A stretch of DNA of 64,000 nt from Paracoccus sp. SCSIO 75233 (lineage in GTDB: Bacteria; Pseudomonadota; Alphaproteobacteria; Rhodobacterales; Rhodobacteraceae): NCBI RefSeq assembly GCF_027912675.1, contig NZ_CP115757.1, positions 372,001-436,000 of the forward strand, given 5' to 3'. The notes under the pieces were generated by a model. It did not search any database and was not told the DNA's origin. It saw only the letters and a list, made by a program, of their open reading frames with translations. The translations under genes and the position numbers were made by a program. Shown here piece by piece: positions 42,202-51,173 of this stretch (position 1 is the stretch's first letter; the number at the start of each line of letters is the position of its first letter).

Positions 42202-43599
42202 ATGCTGAACGCCGCGGGACCGGAACTTGCGAAGAAACTGCCCGAGGGTGTCTTGCGCGAGGTCGAGCCGCGTCATCTGGAGGAGCCGCGTGGCCGCTAT
42301 CACGGTCAGGCCGGGCTGCTCGCGGCACCACGCAATGTTCAGGAAGTGGCCGCCGTTATCCGTGCCTGCGCAGAGGCGCGGGTTGCGGTCGTGCCGCTTG
42401 GTGGCGGAACCGGGCTTGTCGGCGGGCAGATCATGCAGGACGGGCCTGCGCCGCTGCTGATGTCGATGGAGCGGATGAACCGCGTCAGGGATGTCTGGCC
42501 GCAGGAAAACGTGCTGATCGCAGAGGCGGGCGTGACGCTGCAGGCCGCCCGTGATGCCGCAGAAGGGGCGGGGCGGCTGTTCCCGCTGTCGCTTGCCTCG
42601 CAGGGGACGGCACAGATCGGCGGCGTTCTGGCGACGAATGCGGGCGGGGTGAATGCGCTGCGCTATGGCACGGCGCGGGCGCTGTGTCTCGGGGTGGAGG
42701 CCGTGCTGCCGGATGGGTCCATTATGGACGATCTGAAGCGGCTGCGGAAAGACAACACCGGCTACGACATCCGCGATCTGCTGATCGGGGCAGAGGGCTC
42801 GCTGGGTGTGATCACAGCCGCCAGCCTGCGTCTTGTGCCGCCACCCGCTGCCAATGGCGTGGCGTTGATGGTGGTGCCGGACCCGGCGGCGGCGCTGTCG
42901 CTGCTGGCGCTCGCCGGTCAGCAGCTTGGCGATTGCGTGACGGCGTTTGAGCTGATTTCCGGGCAGGGGCTGCGGTTCCAGAAAGAAACCATGCCGGATC
43001 TGCGCCAGCCCTTTGGGGTGCCGCCGGACTGGATGGTGCTGATCGATATCGGGCTGCCGGGCGGTATCGCCCCGGATACCGCGCTTGAGACGTTGTTCAC
43101 CGAGGCGGCGGAGCGGGAACTGGTCACGGACGGGTTGATCGCGCAATCCGGTCAGCAGGCGGCGGATTTCTGGCGGCTTCGCGAGGAAATACCCGAGGCG
43201 AACCGGCTGATCGGGGCGATTTCGAGCCATGATATTTCCCTGCCACTGACCGAGGTGCCGTGCTTTATCGAGGACGGCAAAACCATGCTGGCGCAGATGG
43301 GCGACATACGGGTGAATTGTTTCGGGCATCTGGGCGACGGCAACCTGCATTACAACTGCTTCCCGGCTGAGGGCAGGAACCGTGCCGAATATGACGATCT
43401 GCGCCCGCGCCTGCAGGAGGCGGTGCATCAGATGGTGGTCGACCGGGGCGGTTCTTTTTCAGCCGAACATGGCGTCGGGCGGCTCAAGACCGGCGATCTG
43501 GAACGCTGGGCCGATCCGGTGCGGCTGTCGGCGATGCGGGCGGTCAAATCGGCGCTCGATCCGAAGGGGATCATGAATCCCGGTGCGGTTCTGGCCTGA
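42202..43599 (+). CDS. FAD-binding oxidoreductase (GlcD / D-2-hydroxyacid dehydrogenase type)
   Basis: The 465-residue protein has an N-terminal PCMH-type FAD domain: VVPLGGGTGLVGGQ, then the ASQGTAQIGGVLATNAGGVNALRYG motif and DNTGYDIRDLLIGAEGSLGVITAA. A C-terminal FAD-oxidase domain ends in FGHLGDGNLHYNCFP, with a VDRGGSFSAEHGVGRLKTG block. It resembles D-2-hydroxyglutarate and D-lactate dehydrogenases. The enzyme would oxidise a 2-hydroxyacid and pass electrons to the respiratory chain. The exact substrate cannot be assigned. Confidence 0.92.
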   Translation: MLNAAGPELAKKLPEGVLREVEPRHLEEPRGRYHGQAGLLAAPRNVQEVAAVIRACAEARVAVVPLGGGTGLVGGQIMQDGPAPLLMSMERMNRVRDVWPQENVLIAEAGVTLQAARDAAEGAGRLFPLSLASQGTAQIGGVLATNAGGVNALRYGTARALCLGVEAVLPDGSIMDDLKRLRKDNTGYDIRDLLIGAEGSLGVITAASLRLVPPPAANGVALMVVPDPAAALSLLALAGQQLGDCVTAFELISGQGLRFQKETMPDLRQPFGVPPDWMVLIDIGLPGGIAPDTALETLFTEAAERELVTDGLIAQSGQQAADFWRLREEIPEANRLIGAISSHDISLPLTEVPCFIEDGKTMLAQMGDIRVNCFGHLGDGNLHYNCFPAEGRNRAEYDDLRPRLQEAVHQMVVDRGGSFSAEHGVGRLKTGDLERWADPVRLSAMRAVKSALDPKGIMNPGAVLA

Positions 43600-43640
43600 T
43601 GGCTCTTGTCCGTCGTCCGGTCGCGACCTAGCCTGCGCTC

Positions 43641-44582
43641 ATGCTGCGATACGTCTCTCGCCGTCTGATCTCGCTCTTGCTGAGCCTGCTCGTCGCCTCG
43701 GTGGTGATTTTTCTGCTGGTGGAGATGGTGCCGGGCGATCCGGCGACATTCATGCTGGGAACCGGGGCGCAGCCCGACACGCTGGCGGCACTGCGCGCGC
43801 AACTCGGCCTCGATCAGCCATTGCCGGTCCGTTATGCGGGTTGGCTGGGTGCGGTGCTGACCGGCGATCTGGGGCAGAGCTTTACCTATAAGACGCCGGT
43901 GACCGGCATGATCCTCGACCGGATGCAGGTGTCGCTGCCGCTGGCACTGATGGCGCTGGCGCTTTCCGTTGCGATTGCGTTTCCGGTCGGGTTGATCGCC
44001 GCCTCGCGTCGTGGTGGCCCGGCGGATGCTGTCATCATGGGCGGCACTCAGGTCGGTATCGCGGTGCCGAATTTCTGGTTCGCCATGCTGTTGGTCCTGC
44101 TTTTCGCGGTTCGGCTGCGATGGCTGCCGGCGGGCGGGTTCGGTGGCTGGGATGCGCCGCTTGCCGCGTTCCGCTCGCTGCTGCTGCCCGCCGTGGCGCT
44201 CGCCCTGCCTCAGGCGGCGATTCTGGCGCGGGTGCTGCGCTCGGCGCTGATCGAGACGATGGATCAGGATTACATCCGTACCGCCCGCGCCAAAGGGCTG
44301 AGCCGGGGCAAGACGCTGCGCCGCCATGCGCTGCGCAATGCGCTGATCCCGGTGCTGACGATCATGGGGATGCAGTTCTCTTTCCTGCTGGCCGGGGCGA
44401 TCATCATCGAAAACGTGTTCTACCTGCCGGGGCTGGGGCGAATGATTTTCCAGGCGATCAATCAGCGTGATCTGATCGTGGTCCAGTCTGCCGTTCTGGT
44501 TCTGGTCGCCGCCGTCATTGCCGTCACGTTTATCGTCGATCTGGCCTATGCTGCCGTCGACCCGAGGCTGCGCGCGAAATGA
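43641..44582 (+). CDS. ABC transporter permease, DppB type (second system)
   Basis: The 313-residue membrane protein begins MLRYVSRRLISLLLSLLVASVVIFLLVEMVPGDPATFMLG, the standard DppB start with the MVPGDP loop. It has six membrane segments and the EAA loop MDQDYIRTARAKGLSRGKTLRRHALRNALIPVLT. It overlaps the next permease gene by 4 bases. Together with the two following genes it makes a complete import engine for peptides or related compounds, but no binding-protein gene is present nearby. Confidence 0.95.
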   Translation: MLRYVSRRLISLLLSLLVASVVIFLLVEMVPGDPATFMLGTGAQPDTLAALRAQLGLDQPLPVRYAGWLGAVLTGDLGQSFTYKTPVTGMILDRMQVSLPLALMALALSVAIAFPVGLIAASRRGGPADAVIMGGTQVGIAVPNFWFAMLLVLLFAVRLRWLPAGGFGGWDAPLAAFRSLLLPAVALALPQAAILARVLRSALIETMDQDYIRTARAKGLSRGKTLRRHALRNALIPVLTIMGMQFSFLLAGAIIIENVFYLPGLGRMIFQAINQRDLIVVQSAVLVLVAAVIAVTFIVDLAYAAVDPRLRAK

Positions 44583-45394
44583 GATGGACGCTGATCATCG
44601 GGGCGATACTGGCCGGTCTGGCGGTTCTGGCAGCATTACTGTCCTTTGTCTGGACGCCTTATGACGTGACCCAGATGGCAGTGGCGAACAAGCTGCAACC
44701 GCCATCTGCCGTGCATTGGTTCGGGACCGACCATTTCGGGCGCGATATTCTGTCGATGGTGATGGTGGGTGCGCGTACCTCTATTGCCGTTGCCATTGTC
44801 GCGGTCGGGATCGGCATGGGGTTTGGCGTCCCGCTCGGCCTGCTGGCGGCGGCGAACCGGGGCAGTTGGCTGGACGAAGTCATCATGCGTGGCAACGATC
44901 TGATCTTCGCCTTCCCCTCTCTGGTGATTGCAATCCTGATTACCGCCGCCTTCGGACCGGGGGCGGTCAATGCGATCATCGCCATCGGTATCTTCAACAT
45001 CCCGGTCTTTGCCCGCGTGACCCGTGGCGGGGCGATGCCGATCTGGACGCTCGATTATATCCGCGCAGCCCGTGTCGCCGGGAAGGGCAGGGCGCGGATC
45101 AGCGTGGAGCATGTTCTGCCCAATATTACCAATCTGCTGATCGTGCAGGGAACCATACAGTTCAGTCTTGGCATTCTGGCGGAGGCCGGGCTGTCCTATG
45201 TCGGCCTCGGCGCGCAGCCGCCGACGCCAAGCTGGGGCCGGATGCTGGCGGAGGCGCAGACCTTCGTGACGCTCGCCCCCCATGTCGCGGTCATTCCGGG
45301 GCTGTGCATTGTCGCGACCGTGCTGGGGCTGAACCTGCTGGGCGACGGGCTGCGCGATGCGCTCGACCCGCGGCTGAAGGTGATGCAGGCATGA
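44579..45394 (+). CDS. ABC transporter permease, DppC type (second system)
   Basis: The 271-residue product has an N-terminal membrane helix, the periplasmic HWFGTDHFGRDILSMVMVGARTS motif and the EAA loop DYIRAARVAGKGRARISVEHVLPNITNLLI. The C-terminal LGLNLLGDGLRDALDPRLK tail is typical of DppC. It overlaps both neighbours by 4 bases, indicating coupled translation with the DppB-type permease and the double ATPase. Confidence 0.95.
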   Translation: MRWTLIIGAILAGLAVLAALLSFVWTPYDVTQMAVANKLQPPSAVHWFGTDHFGRDILSMVMVGARTSIAVAIVAVGIGMGFGVPLGLLAAANRGSWLDEVIMRGNDLIFAFPSLVIAILITAAFGPGAVNAIIAIGIFNIPVFARVTRGGAMPIWTLDYIRAARVAGKGRARISVEHVLPNITNLLIVQGTIQFSLGILAEAGLSYVGLGAQPPTPSWGRMLAEAQTFVTLAPHVAVIPGLCIVATVLGLNLLGDGLRDALDPRLKVMQA

Positions 45395-46974
45395 TCGAGA
45401 CACGCAATCTCTCTGTCGCCATTGCGCGCCGCGAGGTGCTGCGCGATGTGGATCTGCGGCTGGAGCCGGGACGGATCACCGGGCTGGTCGGCGAATCCGG
45501 CTCCGGCAAGTCGATGACGGCGCTTGCGATCATGGGGCTGCTGCCGCGCGGTGCGAAAACCGGCGGCGAGGTGCTGCTGGATGGCGACGATCTGCTGACG
45601 AAATCCGAGGCGGAGATGTGCCGCCTCCGGGGAAACCGGATCGGCATGATCTTTCAGGAGCCGATGACCGCGCTGAACCCGCTGATGACCATTGGCGATC
45701 AGGTGGCGGAGGTGCTGCGCATTCACCATGCTACGCCGCGCGAGGAGGCGCTGGCGCGGGCGCGCGACCGTCTCGACCGCGTGGGGCTGCCGGAGCCGCG
45801 CTTTCCGCTGTCGCTTTATCCGCATGAGCTTTCGGGCGGGCAGCGGCAGCGTGTGGCGATTGCGCTGGCGATTGCCGAGGCGCCGGATCTGCTGATCGCG
45901 GATGAGCCGACAACGGCACTGGATGTGACGACACAGGCGCAGATTCTCGATCTGCTGCGCGATCTGGTGCGAACCGAGGGGATGTCGCTGCTGCTCATCA
46001 CCCATGATCTGGCCGTGGTGGCGGGCATTGCGGATCATGTCGCGGTGATGAAGTCCGGCGAAGTGGTGGAGGACGGCGAGACGGAGGCGCTTTTCCGCAC
46101 GCAGGCGCATCCTTATACGCGCGATCTGTTTGCTGCCTCCCGCCACGCGCCGGAACGGATGGCGGTTCGTGCGGACGATACGCCCATCCTCTCGGTGTGC
46201 GGAGCGGTCCGCGAATATACGCTGCCGCGCCCCTCGGCCTTTGCGCCGCATCCGGTTTTGCGGGCCGTGGATGAGGTGAGTTTCGACATTCAGGACGGGG
46301 AATCCGTCGGTCTGGTCGGGGAATCCGGCTGCGGGAAATCGACACTGACCCGTGCGATACTGGGGCTTGATCCCCTGCAAGGCGGCGAAATCCGGCTGGA
46401 TGGGGAGGCCGTGCAGGCCGGGCATCACATGCCGCCCGCGCTGCGCGCCAAGGTGCAGGTCGTGTTTCAGGACCCGTTCGGCAGTTTCGATCCGCGCTGG
46501 CGTGTCGACCGGCTGCTGGCGGAGCCGTTCCATCTGACCGGGCGACCGAAGGACTGGCGCGCGCGCGTGTCGCAGGCGCTGTCGGAAGTTGACATCGACC
46601 CGGATGCCTCGCGCCGCTATATTCACGAATTTTCCGGCGGGCAGCGCCAGCGGCTCGCCATAGCGCGCGCGCTTATCATCCGGCCCCGGCTGATCGTTCT
46701 GGACGAGGCGGTCAGCGCGCTTGACGTGCGTGTGCGGGCGCAGGTGCTGGATCTGCTCGCCGATCTCAGGCGCAGTCACGGCATGGCCTATCTGTTCATC
46801 AGCCACGATCTCGGCGTGGTCCGGGGGGTGACGGATCGGGTGCTGGTGATGGACAAGGGCAAGATCGTAGAGGAAGGCCCGACGGCGCAGGTCATGGACA
46901 GTCCCGGCCACGCGACGACGCAGCGCCTGATGGACGCGATGCCGGTGATCCCGGAGGCGTGGGGTGTCGGCTGA
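45391..46974 (+). CDS. ABC transporter ATP-binding protein with two fused nucleotide-binding domains (second system)
   Basis: ATG 45391 overlaps the preceding stop by 4 bases; a longer frame runs far upstream in the wrong context. The 527-residue product has two ATPase modules. The first has [19 protein letters not shown] and [12 protein letters not shown]. The second has [20 protein letters not shown] and [12 protein letters not shown]. It is the energy unit for the two adjacent permeases. It is similar in plan to the double ATPase at 7043-8707, so the window holds two such systems. Confidence 0.95.
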   Translation: MIETRNLSVAIARREVLRDVDLRLEPGRITGLVGESGSGKSMTALAIMGLLPRGAKTGGEVLLDGDDLLTKSEAEMCRLRGNRIGMIFQEPMTALNPLMTIGDQVAEVLRIHHATPREEALARARDRLDRVGLPEPRFPLSLYPHELSGGQRQRVAIALAIAEAPDLLIADEPTTALDVTTQAQILDLLRDLVRTEGMSLLLITHDLAVVAGIADHVAVMKSGEVVEDGETEALFRTQAHPYTRDLFAASRHAPERMAVRADDTPILSVCGAVREYTLPRPSAFAPHPVLRAVDEVSFDIQDGESVGLVGESGCGKSTLTRAILGLDPLQGGEIRLDGEAVQAGHHMPPALRAKVQVVFQDPFGSFDPRWRVDRLLAEPFHLTGRPKDWRARVSQALSEVDIDPDASRRYIHEFSGGQRQRLAIARALIIRPRLIVLDEAVSALDVRVRAQVLDLLADLRRSHGMAYLFISHDLGVVRGVTDRVLVMDKGKIVEEGPTAQVMDSPGHATTQRLMDAMPVIPEAWGVG

Positions 46975-47026
46975 TATGGCGCGGTGCCGGCTTTCATTTG
47001 CGCCCCCGTCGGGTTAGGTCCGGCCC

Positions 47027-48556
47027 ATGAGTTTGCCGACATTATCCCCCGATCAGGCTGAAGCCTGGGATGCGCTGTCCGAGGTGCTGGAGAGCGCCGG
47101 GGTCGATCTGACCGCCGAAGAAATCCTGCCGCCGCAGCCCGGCAAGGCGCGGGTGATGGCGGTGATCGGCAAGGCGGGTTCGGGCAAGACGATGATCCTC
47201 GCTGCGCTGACCAAGGCGCTGCGCGAGGCTGGGGTCGATCTGATCTCCGGCGATTATGAGGGCAAACGGCGCAAGGATCGCAGGACCGTGGCGGTGCTCG
47301 CGCCCACCAACAAGGCGGCTTTCGTGTTGCGGATGCGGGGCGTGCCTGCGACGACGATTCACCGCATTCTGTACACGCCGGTTTATGATCCCGAATATGA
47401 AAAGATTGCCGACTGGCTGACCGGGACCGGCGACAGGCCGGTGATCGAGGGGCTGACGGATGTGGCGCTCGACCGGGCGAAGGCGTTTTATGACCAGAAT
47501 GCCTCGATCCCCGGTGCGTTGGCGGCGGCCGGGCTGCGAGGATCGGATTTCATTCAGGGCTGGAAGCGGCGCGAGGACGGGCTGGATATCGGGCTGATCG
47601 ACGAATCCTCGATGCTGGATGAACGACAATTCGACGATCTGCGCGAGATTTTCCCGGTGCTGGTGCTGTTTGGCGATCCGGCGCAGCTTGCCCCGGTCGG
47701 CCAGTCGGGGGAGATGGTGTTCGACGGACTCGCCGCAAAGCAGAAGCTGGTGCTGAACCGCATTCACCGGCAGGCAGGCGACAGCCCGATCCTCGACCTC
47801 GCCCATGCGCTTGGCGACGAAAATCTGGATTTCGCCGGATTCGAAAGGATGGTGCGTGAGGCCGCCGCCAGTGATCCGCGCGTCGTCTGGGCGGAGCGGG
47901 TGGAATCCGATCTGATGGCGCGAAGCCCGGTTCTCGTCTGGCGCAATGCGACGCGCATCCGGCTGATTACGGCGTTCCGTGCGGCGCATGGCGCGCCGGG
48001 CGACGCGCTGCTGCCGGGGGAGCCGCTGATCTGTGACGGGCTGGAACTGCCGCTGAAGCATCGCAAGAAGCGCATCGATCTTGAGGCGCGAGGGCTGATC
48101 AAGGGTGCGCAGGTGGTCTATTTGGGGCCGGGCAAGAAGCCCGGCTTTTCGCGCCTGCATGTGATCGGCGCGGAGGAGCCGCGCTTGTCGGCGGCCTCCA
48201 TCGTGAAGATCGAAACCCCGGATGAGGACGAACCCTTCATCCCCTTTGCCGCCCGGATGGGGGCGAGCTTTCTGCATGGCGCTGCGGTCACGATCCACAA
48301 GGCACAGGGCAGCCAGTGGCCGGATGTGCAAGTCTTTGGCCCCGACATTTCTGCCGCGGCTTGGTCGAACCGGACGGAGGCGGGCATTCCGCTGTGGAAG
48401 CGCCTCACCTATGTTGCCATCACCCGCGCGCAGGAGCGGCTTCTCTGGGTGACACGGGCGCGGTTGGCGCGGCCATCCGGGACGCTGAGCGTCGATGATC
48501 TGACAGTGCCGGTTGCGCCGCTGGAATTGCTGGCGGCAGAGAACGAAGCGGGCTGA
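47027..48556 (+). CDS. RecD/AAA-type ATP-dependent DNA helicase
   Basis: The 509-residue protein has Walker A VIGKAGSGKTMILAAL, helicase motif Ib-like VLAPTNKAAFVL, Walker B-like IGLIDESSML, a sensor FGDPAQLAPVGQ, and the UvrD-type C-terminal motif VTIHKAQGSQWPDVQVF followed by YVAITRAQERLLWV. This order is the superfamily 1 RecD/exodeoxyribonuclease V helicase-like plan. A role in recombination or repair is likely. It has no N-terminal RecD domain, so it is a stand-alone form. Its stop codon directly abuts the opposite-strand stop of the next gene. Confidence 0.93.
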   Translation: MSLPTLSPDQAEAWDALSEVLESAGVDLTAEEILPPQPGKARVMAVIGKAGSGKTMILAALTKALREAGVDLISGDYEGKRRKDRRTVAVLAPTNKAAFVLRMRGVPATTIHRILYTPVYDPEYEKIADWLTGTGDRPVIEGLTDVALDRAKAFYDQNASIPGALAAAGLRGSDFIQGWKRREDGLDIGLIDESSMLDERQFDDLREIFPVLVLFGDPAQLAPVGQSGEMVFDGLAAKQKLVLNRIHRQAGDSPILDLAHALGDENLDFAGFERMVREAAASDPRVVWAERVESDLMARSPVLVWRNATRIRLITAFRAAHGAPGDALLPGEPLICDGLELPLKHRKKRIDLEARGLIKGAQVVYLGPGKKPGFSRLHVIGAEEPRLSAASIVKIETPDEDEPFIPFAARMGASFLHGAAVTIHKAQGSQWPDVQVFGPDISAAAWSNRTEAGIPLWKRLTYVAITRAQERLLWVTRARLARPSGTLSVDDLTVPVAPLELLAAENEAG

Positions 48557-49354
48557 TCAGGCGCGTCGGGCCGGGGGCAGTTTGTTCTGAAGCGTCTGAA
48601 TGCGGGTTTCCAGCCGCTCGATCAGGGCTTCGCGCGGTATCCCCGTTTCGTTTGACAAGCGCATCAGGCCGAAATGGACCCGCGCCATGTCCTGATAATA
48701 GCGTGCGAAGGTGTAATTGATCGACGCCCCTGCCGCAGCCCCGAGGATCGGGACGGCTTGCGCACCGATCTTGGTCAGCAATCTGGTGGCGATCTGCGGG
48801 GCGAGGCTGGTGATCAGCGTCTGGAGCGTGCGGCCATTGACCGTGAGCCGCGCCGCCAGCAGCCCGGTATCGGTGCCGTCATCTTCCGCCAGCGGCCCGC
48901 CGGAGGCGAAGACGCGCAGCGCTTCGGCCTGTATCTCGTCGCTTGTCGTGTCCAGACCGTGTTCCTCCGCGATCTCAAGGATCGCGCGCAGCAGGATCGT
49001 CACCGTTACCGGTAATTCTATTACCGCACCGGTCAGCCCTGCCGCGCCACCGATGGCTCCGGCGGCGGTCGTGCCCAGACGGTTGAACCAGTCGCCCCGG
49101 TCGCGGACGACGCCGCGCGAGGCCGAGGCGACGCGGAAGGTCCGCCGCAATGCCGCCTCGACGCCGCTGTCGACGCGGCGGCGCATGAAGTCGGGCAGGC
49201 GTTTCAGCAGCTCCTCGCCGCCGCCGCCGATCCGGTCGATCAGTTCCATCGCCAGCCCGCGCGCCTCGATATAGCGGCGGGCGAGCTTGTCGATCTCGGC
49301 CAGAATGCTGGGATCGTTGATCGGGGGCAGAACGATCTGCGGGTTTTCCCTCAT
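48557..49354 (-). CDS. EcsC family protein
   Basis: The 265-residue product matches the EcsC family by its central Gly/Ala-rich segment (LGTTAAGAIGGAAGLTGAVIELPVTVTILLRAILEIAEEHG) and the later AQAVPILGAAAGASINYTFARYYQDMARVHFGLMRL stretch. It has moderately hydrophobic helices that may associate with the membrane. Members of the family are linked to the Ecs ABC transporter in Bacillus, but the biochemical role is not known. It converges on the helicase gene: the two stop codons form TGATCA with no gap. Confidence 0.88.
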   Translation of the reverse strand: MRENPQIVLPPINDPSILAEIDKLARRYIEARGLAMELIDRIGGGGEELLKRLPDFMRRRVDSGVEAALRRTFRVASASRGVVRDRGDWFNRLGTTAAGAIGGAAGLTGAVIELPVTVTILLRAILEIAEEHGLDTTSDEIQAEALRVFASGGPLAEDDGTDTGLLAARLTVNGRTLQTLITSLAPQIATRLLTKIGAQAVPILGAAAGASINYTFARYYQDMARVHFGLMRLSNETGIPREALIERLETRIQTLQNKLPPARRA

Positions 49355-49380
49355 GCGGCTATCCTTTGCGCAGCGGCAGG

Positions 49381-49866
49381 CTAGGGGTCGATGATGCGCG
49401 AAACCGGACCCGAGACATCAACCCATGCGCCCGGCTGAAGTTCCAGCCCCAGCACTCGGTCCGGGTTGGTCGGGGGCGGCATTTCGACGTGATCGAGCCG
49501 CGCGAAGCCGAAGCGGGAGTAATAGGGCGCGTCGCCCACCAGCATGACGCGCGGCCAACCCGCATTGCGCGCCCGGCCGAGGCTTTCCTGCATCAACCAC
49601 GCGCCCAAGCCTTCGCCCTGCGCCGTCGGATGAACCGCAATTGGGCCGAGCAGCAGCGCGTCATGCGCCCCGATGCGAACCGGCCAGTAGCGGATTGCGG
49701 CGCGGATGATGCCGTCGGCGCGCAGGATCAGGCACAGCTCGCGCTCCGGATCCACCCCGTCCCTGAGCCGGTAGGAGGACAACGCCGTCCGGCCCGGTGC
49801 GAAGCACAGATCCATCAGCGCCTCGACCTCGTGCCAGTCTTCGGGGCGTTCCCGAGTGATCTCCAC
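49381..49866 (-). CDS. GNAT family N-acetyltransferase (YhbS-like)
   Basis: The 161-residue protein has the acetyl-CoA site LLGPIAVHPTAQGEGLGAWLMQESLGRARNAGWPRVMLVGDAPYYSRFGF. The PYYSRFGF block after the A motif is typical of the YhbS-type group. Substrates of this group include amino acids and small amines, undetermined here. It lies 26 bases upstream of the EcsC-like gene on the same strand, and divergent from the flavin reductase-like gene. Confidence 0.9.
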   Translation of the reverse strand: MEITRERPEDWHEVEALMDLCFAPGRTALSSYRLRDGVDPERELCLILRADGIIRAAIRYWPVRIGAHDALLLGPIAVHPTAQGEGLGAWLMQESLGRARNAGWPRVMLVGDAPYYSRFGFARLDHVEMPPPTNPDRVLGLELQPGAWVDVSGPVSRIIDP

Positions 49867-49992
49867 AACGGTCCCCCTTCAACTCATGTACGACCTTAGC
49901 CCGGATGGGTATGACGCCGCGCGCGGCTTTGCAAGAATCCGGTAGACCCCGCCTTGCAGGGCGGGCAGGATGCGACCGAGCAAGGAGGCCAT

Positions 49993-50592
49993 ATGTTCTA
50001 CCGTCCCGAAGCCGGCCACGGCCTGCCGCATAACCCGTTCAACGCCATAGTTGCACCCCGGCCAATCGGCTGGATTTCGACGCGCGGGTCGGATGGTGAC
50101 AATCTCGCGCCGTATAGTTTCTTCAATGCCGTGGCCTATACCCCGCCACAGGTCATGTTCGCTTCCACATCGCAAAAGCCCGACCGGAACGGCACCAAGG
50201 ACAGCGTTGCCCATATCGCGGAAAGCGGGGTGTTCTGCGTCAATATCGCCTCCGCCGCGCTCAAGGATCAGATGAACGCGTCCAGCGCGCCGCTGCCTGC
50301 CGGGGTCAATGAGTTCGATCATGTTGGGATCGCTGCGGCGGAATGTGCGACAATTGACTGCCCCCGCGTTGCGGAAGCGCCTGCAAATCTGGAATGCCGT
50401 CTGACGAAGATCACCCGGCTGGCGGGAGAGGCTAACTGGATGGTGCTGGGTGTGGTCACCGGCATCCATCTGCGCGACGATTGCGTCCGTGAGGGTAGGT
50501 TCGATCTGTCCCGCGACGGCTGGCTGACCCGCATGGGGTATCGCGATTATGCCGCCATACATGAGCTATTTGAATTGGAACGCCCGAAATGA
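49993..50592 (+). CDS. Flavin reductase-like domain protein
   Basis: ATG 49993 has a perfect AAGGAGG 5 bases upstream and gives 199 residues. The sequence [57 protein letters not shown] is the flavin-reductase-like FMN-binding pattern, with the PRPIGW and SFFN contacts. [19 protein letters not shown] segment follows. Such proteins bind FMN and act as flavin reductases or oxidoreductase partners, and the target is unknown. It overlaps the apt start by 4 bases. Confidence 0.9.
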   Translation: MFYRPEAGHGLPHNPFNAIVAPRPIGWISTRGSDGDNLAPYSFFNAVAYTPPQVMFASTSQKPDRNGTKDSVAHIAESGVFCVNIASAALKDQMNASSAPLPAGVNEFDHVGIAAAECATIDCPRVAEAPANLECRLTKITRLAGEANWMVLGVVTGIHLRDDCVREGRFDLSRDGWLTRMGYRDYAAIHELFELERPK

Positions 50593-51125
50593 CTGGAAAA
50601 ACCGTCAAGGATTATATCCGCAGCATTCATGATTTCCCGAAGGAGGGGATCATTTTTCGCGACGTGACGACGCTATTCGCGGATGCGCGCGGCTTCCGCA
50701 TGGCCGTCGATCAGATCCTCCACGCTTATGCGGGCGAAAAGATTGACAAGGTCGTCGGGCTGGAGGCGCGTGGCTTCATCCTCGGCGGTGCGGTCGCGCA
50801 TCAGCTTTCGACCGGGTTTGTGCCGATCCGCAAGAAGGGGAAGCTGCCCGGCACGGTCATCTCCGAAGCCTATGAGCTGGAATATGGCGAGGCGGTGATG
50901 GAGATCCATGACGACGCGCTGAGCGAGGGCGAGCGGGTGCTGATCGTTGACGATCTGCTCGCCACGGGCGGCACGGCGGAGGCGGGGATCAATCTGTGTT
51001 ACCGGCTGGGTGCCGAAGTCATTGGCTGCGCTTTCGTGATCGACCTGCCGGAACTTGGCGGGCGTAAGCGGCTGGAAGATTTGTCCATGCCGGTTCACGC
51101 GCTTTGTGCGTTTGAAGGGGCTTAG
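50589..51125 (+). CDS. apt: Adenine phosphoribosyltransferase
   Basis: The 178-residue product begins [32 protein letters not shown], the standard Apt N-terminus. It contains the PRPP-binding [18 protein letters not shown] loop and [17 protein letters not shown]. It salvages adenine to AMP using PRPP. The start overlaps the flavin reductase-like gene by 4 bases. It converges on the MFS gene with a 48-base gap that shows no hairpin. Confidence 0.97.
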   Translation: MTGKTVKDYIRSIHDFPKEGIIFRDVTTLFADARGFRMAVDQILHAYAGEKIDKVVGLEARGFILGGAVAHQLSTGFVPIRKKGKLPGTVISEAYELEYGEAVMEIHDDALSEGERVLIVDDLLATGGTAEAGINLCYRLGAEVIGCAFVIDLPELGGRKRLEDLSMPVHALCAFEGA

Positions 51126-51173
51126 ACGGCACCAGTACGCTTTCCGGCACGACGCCGAAAAGACGAAGCCGAA

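Noticed and set aside
41542..43428. 628-codon minus-strand frame opposite the GNAT and FAD oxidase genes
   Set aside because: It is antisense to two well-supported genes. No motif or ribosome-binding site supports it.
45196..46911. 571-codon minus-strand frame opposite the second ATPase gene
   Set aside because: It is fully antisense to an ATPase with both Walker motif sets.
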